Source: a virus. Taken from it: 50,334 nt of DNA. Shown in pieces: positions 1 to 7,770 of the stretch (positions are counted from its first letter, which is position 1; each line of letters begins with the position of its first letter). Below the pieces are notes generated by a model that searched no databases, was not told the DNA's origin, and saw nothing but the letters and a program-made list of their open reading frames with translations. Position numbers and translations under genes: made by a program. Location of the stretch: the IMG/VR virus record IMGVR_UViG_3300025928_000012, positions 1-50,334 of that record. One strand, 5' to 3'.

Positions 1-204
1 GGGTTACCGGCATGTCTTCACCATGCGAACACCTGGTCCGCGAACGGGATGCCGTTCAGGGTGCCCTGCAGAAGCTCGGCGGCCCGCGCCGGGATGGCGA
101 ACCCGAACCCGGGGACCATGACCGGCTGCTCCCCGGCCATCGGCAGGGCGAGCGGGCCGCGCTGGGATTCGTAAAGGTGCTGCAGGACGATCCGGGCGAA
201 GATG
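1..204. repeat. Terminal direct repeat, left copy (circular overlap)
   Basis: These bases recur at the right end of the window with seven mismatches, at positions 15, 17, 24, 51, 59, 72 and 78; the last 126 bases are identical. The simplest reading is that the sequence is a closed circle (circular replicon, concatemer or permuted ends) written with an overlap. The mismatches suggest that the two ends come from two closely related variants rather than from one molecule. Confidence 0.9.
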
Positions 205-908
205 CTGAGCGCCGCCGGGACTGACGTGCCCCACCCGGCCACGTAGGCGACCAGGACCACCGCGGAATCCGAGCTGAACGGCGAGCCGTCCGCCTTGCGG
301 ATCATCCTGCCCGCCGGGTTGATGTCCAGGCCGGAGATGTCGAGCGCGGTCCCGGACTTGACGGACGTGACCGACGTGACCGACACGAGGGGGCGGCGGC
401 GGACTTGCAGCGCCTCGTACCAGCCGAGGAAGGTGCACCGTTCGGCGGTGACGGCCCGGTTGACGACCGGGCCGCCGGTCAGCCCTTCCAGCGAGCTTTC
501 GATAGTGGCGACGTACGCCTGGATCTCGGCGTCCTGGCTGGTGTCGGACTGCGGGATGTTGAGGGCGTCCTTGGCGTCCTGCAGCGGCAGGAGGCTGACC
601 TCGAACGGGTCGAAGACGTCGAAGTCGCCGAATATCACCCCGGCACCGGCGCCGGTGGTGACTACCGCGTACTGGTAGTGGCCGAGCGTGGTGAGGTCGG
701 TGACCGGGACGTCCTGGTGGTAGGTGCCCAGGGAATCGTGCGACGGCGATGTGTAGGTGCCGGTGGTGGTCTGGCTGCCGTCGGCGGCGGCAAGTTTGAC
801 CGTGGTTGTCGCTGTCCCGGCGTCGACGAGGCTGTACGTGCCGTCAGTGTTGCGCTGCTTGACCGTGAACGGGATGGTGACTGGCTGGCCGAGCGGGTAC
901 CTGCTCAA
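18..908 (-). CDS. Head-tail connector with N-terminal beta domain
   Basis: A 296-residue protein. Residues from about 105 on have the acidic helical pattern of gp6-like (phage_connect_1) head-tail connectors: an LQDAKDALNI start, a central helix pair, and a C-terminal IFARIVLQHLYESQ helix. These proteins form the ring under the portal. The first ~100 residues are Thr/Val/Gly-rich and look like an added immunoglobulin-like beta domain, as on virion surfaces. The start codon overlaps the stop of the lectin-like gene by four bases, so translation is probably coupled. The 3' end is present again at the right end of the window. Confidence 0.75.
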   Translation of the reverse strand: MSRYPLGQPVTIPFTVKQRNTDGTYSLVDAGTATTTVKLAAADGSQTTTGTYTSPSHDSLGTYHQDVPVTDLTTLGHYQYAVVTTGAGAGVIFGDFDVFDPFEVSLLPLQDAKDALNIPQSDTSQDAEIQAYVATIESSLEGLTGGPVVNRAVTAERCTFLGWYEALQVRRRPLVSVTSVTSVKSGTALDISGLDINPAGRMIRKADGSPFSSDSAVVLVAYVAGWGTSVPAALSIFARIVLQHLYESQRGPLALPMAGEQPVMVPGFGFAIPARAAELLQGTLNGIPFADQVFAW

Positions 909-2689
909 CTCGGTCCTCCTGTCCGTTGGTCTGTGGCCGTCAGGACGCCGCCCGATGCGGCGCCGGCTGCGACAGCGGCGGTCAGCGTTGATGTGGCCGC
1001 CGTGGCCGAGGTCAGGGTGCCGACGGTGAACGCCACGGTGACAGTTCCCGATGCGGTGGCCTGCCCGGCGGCGGCGAGGGCGGCGGTGGCCTGCTGGACA
1101 GCGAGGGCCGCCAGTGCGCTCGCGCCTGCCGCCGCGGCGGCGCCTGCCGACTGCACCGCCTTCGCGGTGGCTGAGCCTGCGCCTGCGGCGCTCGCCGTGC
1201 CCAGGATGACACCGGACACGGCGACCGAGCCTGCGCCCGCAGCGGCCGCCTTCGCGGCCTGCGTGGCGACAGCGGTAACAGCACCGGCACCGGCGATGGC
1301 CGCGGTAGCGGTACCAGACCCGGACCCGGTGGCGGTGACCGCGGCAGCCCCGGCACCCGCGGCTGGGGCGATCTGCGTGGCGACAGCGGCGGCGGCAGCG
1401 GCGGCGGCGGCCGTGGCGGTGCCCTGCGCCGTGACCGCTGCAGGACCGGTTATCACCTGCGGGCTAGGCGTCCGGACGAGCATTACCGGGAGGTCGGAGG
1501 CCGCCATCACCGGCAGCGCGACGGGTGGCTGCGCGGACGCCGCGGCGGTCGCCCCGGCACCCGCGGCCGCAGCGGCGGCCGCCTGGGTGACGACGCCGGT
1601 GACAGCGCCCGCGGCGGCGGCCGTGGCACCCGCGATCACGGTTCCCGCGGCGGTGACGGACCCGGCCCCGGCAGCCGTCGCGGGGGCGATCTGCGTCACG
1701 ACGTCAGTGACCGCCCCGGCACCCGCGGCCGCGGCGGTGGCCGCGCCCGACGACGACCCGGCGGCGGTGACGGAACCCGCGCCTGCCGATGCCGCGGGGG
1801 CGATCTGCGTGACGACGTCAGTGACCAGCCCCGCGGCCGCAGCCGCCGCCGGGGCGATGACCGTGGCGACCGCAGTGGCCGCGCCGGCACCCGCCGCAGA
1901 TGCGGTACCCGCCGCGAGCGATGACGCGGGCCCGGTGATCACCTGCGGGGCTGATCCCGGCGGGGCGGCCGGACGCCCCCCCGAGATCAGGACCGGCAGG
2001 ACAAGAGACGGGCCCGGCGCAGCCGTGTCGCTGAACGCGATGCCGGCGAACCAGATGTTCCACGCCGCGGTCTCGGTCACGCTGGCCGACGGGCCGTACC
2101 GGGCCGCGTTGACCAGCGCCGTAGTAGTCTGCGCGGCGGCCGAGATCGACCCTCCGGAGTCGGGGTTGCCCGTCTCCAGGTTCGCGCCGGAGAAGATCCG
2201 GGCGGCCAGGTTCGCCGTCGTGCCGCTGTTGGCGGTGATGTCTCCCTCGACCCGGCACCAGGCGTTCAGCGGGATGACGCCGGTCGATGTGGCGATGATG
2301 TTGTTAAGCTCGTTGACGATCTGTATCGTGCCGGTGGTGGAAACGCGCACCGACATCTGCGCGACGGACGCGCCGCCGAGGAAGTTGATGAGCCGCGGGA
2401 TGACCGTCGGGTAGGCGGTCATGTAGACGTAGCACCGGGCGAAGGCGTTCGCCACCGGGGTCGGGCTGATCTGGGTGGTCCAGTCCGCGTGGATGATCGT
2501 GGCCACCGAGATGGCACACGAGATCTTCCACGACGTGCCGCCCTGGTAGACGTGCGTGTTATCCCACGTGGACGTGCTGCCGGTGCCGGACGCCGTGACC
2601 GCGTCGAACTGGTAAGGCCCGGTGGAGTTCGCGGTGGAGATGGCGGTGCCGGAAGTGCCCTGGCAGATGTTGGAGAGGTTATCCGCCAC
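905..2689 (-). CDS. Lectin-like protein with long Ala/Gly-rich repeat region
   Basis: A 594-residue protein with two parts. Residues 1 to about 225 look like a concanavalin/LamG-type jelly roll (alternating hydrophobic strands, an internal WCRVEGDI strand, and a closing AAWNIWFAGIAF strand). From about 235 on the chain is almost only Ala, Gly, Val, Thr and Ser in degenerate units of about 38 residues (VTAAG...AAAAGAGAVT...VTQIAPA). The repeats fall in two larger blocks, each opened by a PQVITGPA segment. Placement among head and neck genes suggests a virion surface or fibre-like protein that binds sugar; that is inference. The repeats could also make the gene prone to length change. Confidence 0.5.
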   Translation of the reverse strand: MADNLSNICQGTSGTAISTANSTGPYQFDAVTASGTGSTSTWDNTHVYQGGTSWKISCAISVATIIHADWTTQISPTPVANAFARCYVYMTAYPTVIPRLINFLGGASVAQMSVRVSTTGTIQIVNELNNIIATSTGVIPLNAWCRVEGDITANSGTTANLAARIFSGANLETGNPDSGGSISAAAQTTTALVNAARYGPSASVTETAAWNIWFAGIAFSDTAAPGPSLVLPVLISGGRPAAPPGSAPQVITGPASSLAAGTASAAGAGAATAVATVIAPAAAAAAGLVTDVVTQIAPAASAGAGSVTAAGSSSGAATAAAAGAGAVTDVVTQIAPATAAGAGSVTAAGTVIAGATAAAAGAVTGVVTQAAAAAAAGAGATAAASAQPPVALPVMAASDLPVMLVRTPSPQVITGPAAVTAQGTATAAAAAAAAAVATQIAPAAGAGAAAVTATGSGSGTATAAIAGAGAVTAVATQAAKAAAAGAGSVAVSGVILGTASAAGAGSATAKAVQSAGAAAAAGASALAALAVQQATAALAAAGQATASGTVTVAFTVGTLTSATAATSTLTAAVAAGAASGGVLTATDQRTGGPS

Positions 2690-2723
2690 GGGTCACCTCA
2701 TCCCCCATCTGGCGTACCGGCAT

Positions 2724-2927
2724 CTACGTCACATGCAGGGGCGGCGGCTCTGCTGGCTCCAGCTCCGTGACGGGCACCCAGTCAGTGGCCAGGTGCTTAC
2801 GGACAGCGCCGTCCCAGATGACGCTGACCTCATGGCCCATGACGTCCTTGACGGTGCCCGTCCGGCCGTCCGCGGTCCGGCGGACCCGCTCATCGTGCTC
2901 GAAGAACCTCATGCCTGCCGTGTCCAC
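2724..2927 (-). CDS. Small SH3-like protein, structural operon
   Basis: A 67-residue protein. I chose the GTG start because an AGGAGG lies four bases upstream; the first internal ATG is too far from it. The chain has an HDERVRR, GRTGTVKDV, EVSVIWDG pattern that reads as a small KOW/SH3-like beta barrel. No enzymatic motif is visible. It lies between the phosphoesterase and lectin-like genes on the same strand. Function unknown. Confidence 0.55.
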   Translation of the reverse strand: MDTAGMRFFEHDERVRRTADGRTGTVKDVMGHEVSVIWDGAVRKHLATDWVPVTELEPAEPPPLHVT

Positions 2928-2937
2928 GGAGCCTCCT

Positions 2938-3921
2938 TTACGGCTGGTTAGAGGCCACCGGGCCACCGGAATCCAGGACGGAGCCGGGTGACTCGCTGCC
3001 CGCGGCGTTCTGGGAGGTGAACCGCCACGCGTATGAATGCGGGTGCGGGTACAGCCACAGCTCGAAGTAGCCGAACCACTTGCTGTTCACCTGGTCGTAG
3101 GCCGCGACCTGGTAGGAGTTGACGTCGGCCCGCCCCGGCCCGGTGAGGGTGTGCAGCCCGGACCCGCCTGTCCCGACAACGAACTCGCGTATCCCCGCCG
3201 CGTCAGCCGAGCCGGTCTTGCCGAGCTTGGGAAACCGCTGGTAGGAGTGGCAGTGGCCGTTAAGCACCAGGTCGCAGTGGTTGTCGTACAGCAGGTTCCA
3301 CAGGTCGCCGACTTCGGTGCAGTCCCCGGTGCCCCCGGGGTCGGCAGTTGCGGTGCCGTCGGACCAGCGCGGGTGATGCCAGAAGGCGGCAAGCGGCTTG
3401 CCCGCGTTCGCGGCCAGGTCGGCTGCCAGGGCTGTATAGGTGGTGCTCGGGTTGGCGACCGACCCGATCCACTGGGTGCCGGAGTCCAGGCTGATGATGT
3501 GCCACCCGGCCGGGGTGTCGAAGCTGTAGAAACTCGGCGGGGTGGCGCCGGAATGGGCCTGCGCGCCGAAGTAGGTGTTGTAGGCGGCCAGGTTCGTCGG
3601 GGTGTTGGCCGGGTCGCCGTTCGGGGCGTGATCGTGGTTGCCCGGCGCCGGCTGGCACTTGGTCCCGAAGGTGCTGCCGTAATACCCGTCCCAGATCGTG
3701 TACTCGGCAGTCGTGCCGTCGTTGGTGATGTCACCGGGGAACAGCACCAGGGCCGGTGCCGGGTTCAGCGCCCGGACCTGCGCGGACACCACCTGCGGCG
3801 GGACGTTGGCCCCGGTGGCGGGCTGCATGTCCGCGACCGCGACCAGGTAGTCCGGGGGCTGCGGCGGCGCGGGCAGGCCGCCCGTCACCCGGCTGCGCTT
3901 ATGCGAGACCCAGGCTGTCAC
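2938..3921 (-). CDS. Calcineurin-like metallophosphoesterase
   Basis: A 327-residue protein (GTG start) with the full set of calcineurin-like phosphoesterase motifs: D31-x-Q33 in place of the usual DxH, GD (63-64), GNHD (94-97), HH (182-183) and GHxH (222-225). The layout is closest to purple-acid-phosphatase-like or secreted metallophosphatases that bind two metal ions. There is no clear signal peptide. The gene lies inside the late operon between structural genes, so the enzyme may act on or as part of the virion, for example on phosphorylated sugars or host-envelope phosphoesters. The substrate cannot be read from the sequence. The DxQ variant deserves a check. Confidence 0.8.
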   Translation of the reverse strand: MTAWVSHKRSRVTGGLPAPPQPPDYLVAVADMQPATGANVPPQVVSAQVRALNPAPALVLFPGDITNDGTTAEYTIWDGYYGSTFGTKCQPAPGNHDHAPNGDPANTPTNLAAYNTYFGAQAHSGATPPSFYSFDTPAGWHIISLDSGTQWIGSVANPSTTYTALAADLAANAGKPLAAFWHHPRWSDGTATADPGGTGDCTEVGDLWNLLYDNHCDLVLNGHCHSYQRFPKLGKTGSADAAGIREFVVGTGGSGLHTLTGPGRADVNSYQVAAYDQVNSKWFGYFELWLYPHPHSYAWRFTSQNAAGSESPGSVLDSGGPVASNQP

Positions 3922-3927
3922 GCCGGC

Positions 3928-4437
3928 TTACTCGGCGACCTTGTTCTTGTTCCAGCTCTGCGGTCCCGCTTTACCCTCGGCGTTGAGCTGCTTCATGCGC
4001 ACTGACGAGGCCGCCCTTCGTTCTGGCGTCATGGCCCGGGACAGGGCCACTCGCGTTTCTTCGGTGAAGTCGTACTGCCTGTGACAGGAATGACACATGG
4101 GCACGTAGTCCATCCATATGTCCTTGCCATCTGTGCCGTGGATCTGCGCCCACTCGCGAGCCTGCCTGCTGATTCCGCCCTTGGCACAGAGCGCGCAATC
4201 ATGCTCAGCAGCCTTGCCTCGCTGCCGCCTGACCAGCGCATGCAGGTTCATGTAACTGTCGCGTTCGCCTAGATCGGGGCGGCGGTGATGACCGCAGGTG
4301 CAGTCCGGCGGGCACTTCTTCCCGGTGCGTGCATGGCGTCCGCACGTACAGCCGGGCGGGCACGGGTGACTGCGGCCGGCCCGGTCTTTCCGGTGCAGGC
4401 CGCAGGTGCACTCTGGCGGGCATTTCCCTTTCGTCAT
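3928..4437 (-). CDS. HNH homing endonuclease with three CPPxCTCGxH repeats
   Basis: A 169-residue protein from the ATG; a GTG two codons upstream is possible. The N-terminus carries three near-identical CPPxCTCG(x)H knuckles at about 6-15, 26-35 and 42-51, probably zinc-binding DNA-recognition units. An HNH-type core follows, with C81xxC84 and C115xxC118 pairs and a PMCHSCHRQYD segment. The C-terminus (MTPERRAASS...SWNKNK) resembles a NUMOD3 DNA-binding motif. There is no Shine-Dalgarno sequence; an AT-rich stretch with a TATAGT hexamer lies just upstream, so it may have its own leaderless promoter. It is probably a free-standing homing gene inserted after the 157-residue gene, whose last codons it repeats. 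Confidence 0.75.
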   Translation of the reverse strand: MTKGKCPPECTCGLHRKDRAGRSHPCPPGCTCGRHARTGKKCPPDCTCGHHRRPDLGERDSYMNLHALVRRQRGKAAEHDCALCAKGGISRQAREWAQIHGTDGKDIWMDYVPMCHSCHRQYDFTEETRVALSRAMTPERRAASSVRMKQLNAEGKAGPQSWNKNKVAE

Positions 4438-4465
4438 GCACACTATAATACGATATATATGTCAC
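4438..4465 (-). promoter_or_regulatory. AT-rich island upstream of the HNH gene, possible promoter
   Basis: This short stretch is almost pure A/T in a very GC-rich genome and contains a TATAGT hexamer at 4442-4447 on the minus strand, about five bases from the ATG. No good -35 box was seen. It may be a promoter that came with the homing endonuclease, giving a leaderless transcript. Confidence 0.35.
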
Positions 4466-4939
4466 TCATTCGGCGACCTTGACGTAGCAGTCGTAGCCCA
4501 CGGCCAGCGCGCTGAACTGCCACACCACCGGGTTCACCTGCCCGGCGGCCGCGCCGGACCACAGCACGAACTCGCCGGGCAGCCACGTCCAGATGATGCC
4601 CGACCCGATGATCGCCTGCAGCGGGGCACGCCGCATGAAGTTCGCCGGGACGGTCGGCTGCAAGGTCGTGTACAGGCTGACCAGCTGGGTGTGGCCTGCC
4701 ACGTCGAAGCCGCCCGTTGGCAGCACCGTCACGCTGGCGCTGATGCCGCCGGTGCCGGTCGCGGCCGGGTACCCGATGCCGATCTCGCAGGCCACGCCGG
4801 TGGTGTTGAAGATGCCGATCTCGCGGATTTCCGGCGGCCGGTTAGCGGAGGCGATCCCGCCGGGAACGATGCTGAACAAGGTCCCGGCGGCGGCACCGCT
4901 CGTCTTGACCGTTGCCGCCTCGTAGATGTGGTCAGCCAT
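4466..4939 (-). CDS. Putative virion protein, 157 aa
   Basis: Family not recognised. The protein is mostly beta-strand-like and rich in Gly, Ala, Thr and Val (segments IREIGIFNTTGVACEIGIGY and FVLWSGAAAGQVNPVVWQFS), with few charges, as in small decoration or fibre-base proteins. It sits between two other presumed virion genes in the late operon. Its last four residues (KVAE) and their codons are repeated at the end of the downstream HNH gene. Confidence 0.5.
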   Translation of the reverse strand: MADHIYEAATVKTSGAAAGTLFSIVPGGIASANRPPEIREIGIFNTTGVACEIGIGYPAATGTGGISASVTVLPTGGFDVAGHTQLVSLYTTLQPTVPANFMRRAPLQAIIGSGIIWTWLPGEFVLWSGAAAGQVNPVVWQFSALAVGYDCYVKVAE

Positions 4940-4949
4940 TATCCCCGCC

Positions 4950-5399
4950 TCACGTCAGCGAAATTTGTATTCCGGCAGCCGCGCCCGAGCCGCCCACTAC
5001 CTGGAACGTGTTGCCTGACGCCACATTCACCGGCTGGCCGTTGAACGGACCGAACCACGCCCGCGTCCCGCCGTTGGCCGTCAGGTCGAAGCTGACCACC
5101 GCCGTCGGCGACCCGGACGAGACGAACGAGAAAGTGGCACCCGGCACGCCCACCGCGCTGCCCGCCGAGCTCACCGTCGAAGACGTGGTCAGCACCCAGC
5201 CGCCCGCCGTGTAACCGGACGTCTGCGTGCCGATGTCCGTCCCCGCCGCGCTCGGCGTGCTCAGCGTCGAGTTGAGGCGGATCTTCATCGCCGTCGACCC
5301 CACCGGCGTGCCGAGCGCCGTCCCCGGGGCACTCGTCGTCCCCGTCGGCGTCAGCGCGTTCAGGATGAGGGACACAAGGGTCTGGTCGATCGCTGCCAT
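4950..5399 (-). CDS. Ser/Thr-rich putative virion protein, 149 aa
   Basis: Begins MAAIDQTLVSLILNALTPTG, then a Ser/Thr/Gly/Ala-rich middle, and ends in a beta-like segment (ARAWFGPFNG, NTFQVVGG, IQISLT after small gaps). The style is that of actinophage fibre or decoration proteins. The high Ser/Thr content makes it a reasonable acceptor for the glycosyltransferases encoded close by, but that is a guess from composition and position. Confidence 0.5.
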   Translation of the reverse strand: MAAIDQTLVSLILNALTPTGTTSAPGTALGTPVGSTAMKIRLNSTLSTPSAAGTDIGTQTSGYTAGGWVLTTSSTVSSAGSAVGVPGATFSFVSSGSPTAVVSFDLTANGGTRAWFGPFNGQPVNVASGNTFQVVGGSGAAAGIQISLT

Positions 5400-5594
5400 C
5401 TACTGCTCCTGCCCGGCGCCGAGCAGCGGCACCTGGTTCCCGTCGACTCCGAACAGCTGCCCGAAGATGAATTCCGCCGTGATGATCGTCTTGCCGCCCG
5501 CGTCGACCACGTGGCCGTCCGGGTCAAGCACCCGCCAGCCCTGGTCCGGCTCCCACTCGGGGATCACGAGCTCCGCAGTGCCGAGCAGGTGCAC
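5400..5594 (-). CDS. Hypothetical protein, 64 aa
   Basis: A short acidic protein (GTG start, GGGAGG four bases upstream) with a WEPDQGWRVLDPDGHVVDAGG segment. Its stop abuts the start of the Ser/Thr-rich gene. No motif recognised. Same strand and tight spacing support a real gene of the late operon. Confidence 0.5.
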   Translation of the reverse strand: MHLLGTAELVIPEWEPDQGWRVLDPDGHVVDAGGKTIITAEFIFGQLFGVDGNQVPLLGAGQEQ

Positions 5595-5622
5595 GGGACC
5601 TCCCAGGCCGTCATCGTCGTTT

Positions 5623-6210
5623 TCATGCGACCGGCGTCACTCCGGCCGCGTCCCACGCCGCCCGCACGCCGTCCGGCCACGACCAGCCCGCGGGCTTGCG
5701 GGCCTTCGCGAACACGCCCGGCGACTGAGGGTCCGGATCCGGCTTGCACTGCAGCACATCCAGGCCCGCAGCCACCAGGATCGTCCCCATCGCCTCGACG
5801 GAGTACCGCCAGTGATCCTCCGGGTAGCCGTGCAGCGGGAACCCCTGCGACCGGGTAGTCAGCACCAGCACGCCGCCCTCGGCCAGGACGATGATCATGC
5901 CGCGCATCGCCGCCTGCCAGTCCTTCGCGTGCTCCAGCATCTCCGTGGAGACCACCACGCCGAATCCGCCGCCGCCCCCCATCTGGGCGAACCGCGACGG
6001 CAGCTCCTCAGCCGTGAGCACCATGTCCACGCCCGCCCCGGGGCGCATGTCGGTCGCGGTGTAGGAGTACGGCCCGAGGCTCTCCACGTGCCCGCGCACC
6101 GAGCCGTTGACGTTCATCGACCCCGCCTCGAGCACGCTGCGGCCGGCCACGTCGTCAGCGGTCAGCGCCGAGCAGGCGAACCGGTACGCCGAGGGATGCA
6201 CGGCAGTCAC
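5623..6210 (-). CDS. SAM-dependent methyltransferase (class I)
   Basis: A 195-residue protein that reads as a small Rossmann-fold methyltransferase of the methyltransf_11/23 type. Motif I is SVLEAGSMNVNG (25-36), a D/E follows at the end of strand 2 (TATDMRPG), and the segments FGVVVSTEMLEHAKDWQAAM and EGGVLVLTTRS correspond to motifs II/III. The stop of the two-domain glycosyltransferase overlaps its start, so both enzymes are made together. A role in methylating a sugar or a virion protein would fit the context; DNA methylation is unlikely because no DPPY or PC motif is present. Confidence 0.75.
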   Translation of the reverse strand: MTAVHPSAYRFACSALTADDVAGRSVLEAGSMNVNGSVRGHVESLGPYSYTATDMRPGAGVDMVLTAEELPSRFAQMGGGGGFGVVVSTEMLEHAKDWQAAMRGMIIVLAEGGVLVLTTRSQGFPLHGYPEDHWRYSVEAMGTILVAAGLDVLQCKPDPDPQSPGVFAKARKPAGWSWPDGVRAAWDAAGVTPVA

Positions 6211-7637
6211 CCTTCCCCGTGCGCGGCCAGCCGCGCCTTGAACAGCGCCTGGTCGGCGTCCACATGCTGGCGGCCCAGCGCGTACGTGTCATCGTCGGGG
6301 GCCATGCCCCACAGCGGGTGCAGGTGCTCCACCTTCGCGTGACCGGCCATCGCCCACGCGCCGCGCTGCTTCGCCGCGGTCACCAGCTCGTCATCCACGA
6401 ACCAGTGGCGGTACCCCTCGTGCGCGACGGTCTTCGGGCCGTCCCACGACGCGCCCTGCTCGTCGATGTAGGAGCGGCGCACCAGCAGGTGCGCGGACCA
6501 TTCGCCGGAGGTGACACGCGGGTTGTGCAGGTCGTTGGTGCCGATGACGCTGGCGCCGTCGCGGGCGGCGTGCTGCGCCTGGTCCAGCCACCCGGGGTGG
6601 AACCTCACGTCATCACCCACGAGGAACAGCCACGGCTCGGCGGTGCCCTGGTAGCCGCGGTTGACCTTCTCCGCGAACGTCCCCGGCGTCGGCCCGTACC
6701 TGAGCAGGACCAGCGCCCCGGCATTGGCCCACGCGGTCACGGTTTCCTCGTCGTCCTCGTCGGCGACCGCGTACACGGTGGCGAGGTCGGCGCCGGACGC
6801 CTTCAGCGACTCCATGAACGGTGCCGCGTTCCCCGGCCGGCCCAGCACCGGGACGATCACCGCCGTTTCCTCCGCCGCTGCGGGCACCTCCGGGACTATC
6901 TTCGACAGGGCAACCTGCCCGAAATAGTCATCCTCGGCCAGCCACAGCACCTTCTGGTGCGACGTTTTCACCCCGGTGTGCACGTGCACGGGGATGTTCA
7001 GCGCCCCGGCCCGCAGGCACATCGACAGGTCCTCCGAAACCAGCTGGCCCGTCGTCGTGTTCGGGATCCGGTCATACCAGTGCTGCCCGTACTCGCCCTC
7101 GATCCGCTCGAACACCGACCGGTGGACCAGCACGCACGCCGTCCCCGTCCCGGCGACCCGGATGAGGGTGTCCGGCGGGTAGTCCCAGCGGATCGCGAAC
7201 CCCATCTGGCCCGTGTCCTCCAGGACCCGCCAGTCGAACACGGTCGGGGAGGCGAGGCACCGCCAGCCGCCCATCCCGTCGGATTTCTCTTCCCGCTGCG
7301 TGAAGCACAGGCCGCCGACCACGGGCCGTTCCACCGGGTCCGCCGCCTCCAGGAGGCGGTCTACCGTGTCCGGCGCGAACCCCATGTCGGTGTCGATCCA
7401 GAACAGCCATTCGGCCTGGTGCTCGTCGAGGAACGCCTTGACGACCTTGTTCCGGGCGTCGGGCAGCCCGTCGGTGCCGGATTTCCACGCCACGTAGCCG
7501 CCGCGCATGACCCGCTGCTGATTCGCGATGTCGTGGCCGATCAGCTCGATCATGCAGTGATGGAAGGATGCGGCGACGTCCCGCTGGTGGACGTAGGCGA
7601 CGGTCACCGCCCCGTCACGGGCGCCCGGGTCAGGCAT
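6207..7637 (-). CDS. Two-domain glycosyltransferase (GT-A type)
   Basis: A 476-residue protein. The reading frame extends further upstream, but that part is only the shadow of other genes; the ATG just before MPDPGARDG fits the four-gene chain of overlaps. Domain 1 (about 10-250) is GT-A-like with a DTD motif at 82-84 in LFWIDTDMGF, an RNKVV helix, and a late HVH at 218-220. Domain 2 (about 258-476) starts again with AVIVPVLGRPGNAAPF, has VADEDDEETV, and a second metal motif GDD at 341-343 in WLFLVGDDVRFHPGW. Two active centres in one chain suggest stepwise sugar addition. In actinophages such enzymes near head genes are linked to virion glycosylation; DNA glycosylation is an alternative. Confidence 0.82.
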   Translation of the reverse strand: MPDPGARDGAVTVAYVHQRDVAASFHHCMIELIGHDIANQQRVMRGGYVAWKSGTDGLPDARNKVVKAFLDEHQAEWLFWIDTDMGFAPDTVDRLLEAADPVERPVVGGLCFTQREEKSDGMGGWRCLASPTVFDWRVLEDTGQMGFAIRWDYPPDTLIRVAGTGTACVLVHRSVFERIEGEYGQHWYDRIPNTTTGQLVSEDLSMCLRAGALNIPVHVHTGVKTSHQKVLWLAEDDYFGQVALSKIVPEVPAAAEETAVIVPVLGRPGNAAPFMESLKASGADLATVYAVADEDDEETVTAWANAGALVLLRYGPTPGTFAEKVNRGYQGTAEPWLFLVGDDVRFHPGWLDQAQHAARDGASVIGTNDLHNPRVTSGEWSAHLLVRRSYIDEQGASWDGPKTVAHEGYRHWFVDDELVTAAKQRGAWAMAGHAKVEHLHPLWGMAPDDDTYALGRQHVDADQALFKARLAAHGEG

Positions 7638-7770
7638 GCGACACCCGCTTGTGATCGTCGAGCCTGGCCGCGAGCACGATCGCGAAACAGGCAGGACACT
7701 CAACCGCGGCCGGCGGATCCGGCGGCAGTTCAGGCAGCTGGAGATACAGCGGCGCGCGGATATCAGCCAT
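7630..7770 (-). CDS. 46-aa protein with a C2H2 zinc finger
   Basis: The ATG at MADIRAPLYL is chosen; the longer frame is antisense noise. The C-terminal half has the spacing C25-x2-C28-x11-H40-x4-H45, a compact C2H2 finger, which is unusual for a phage. The stop codon lies inside the start of the glycosyltransferase gene, so translation is probably coupled. It might bind DNA or a partner protein. Confidence 0.55.
   Translation of the reverse strand: MADIRAPLYLQLPELPPDPPAAVECPACFAIVLAARLDDHKRVSHA

Noticed and set aside
405-4005. Long plus-strand open frames opposite the first structural genes
   Set aside because: They mirror real minus-strand genes in very GC-rich DNA, have Arg/Pro/Ala-rich translations without motifs and no ribosome sites.
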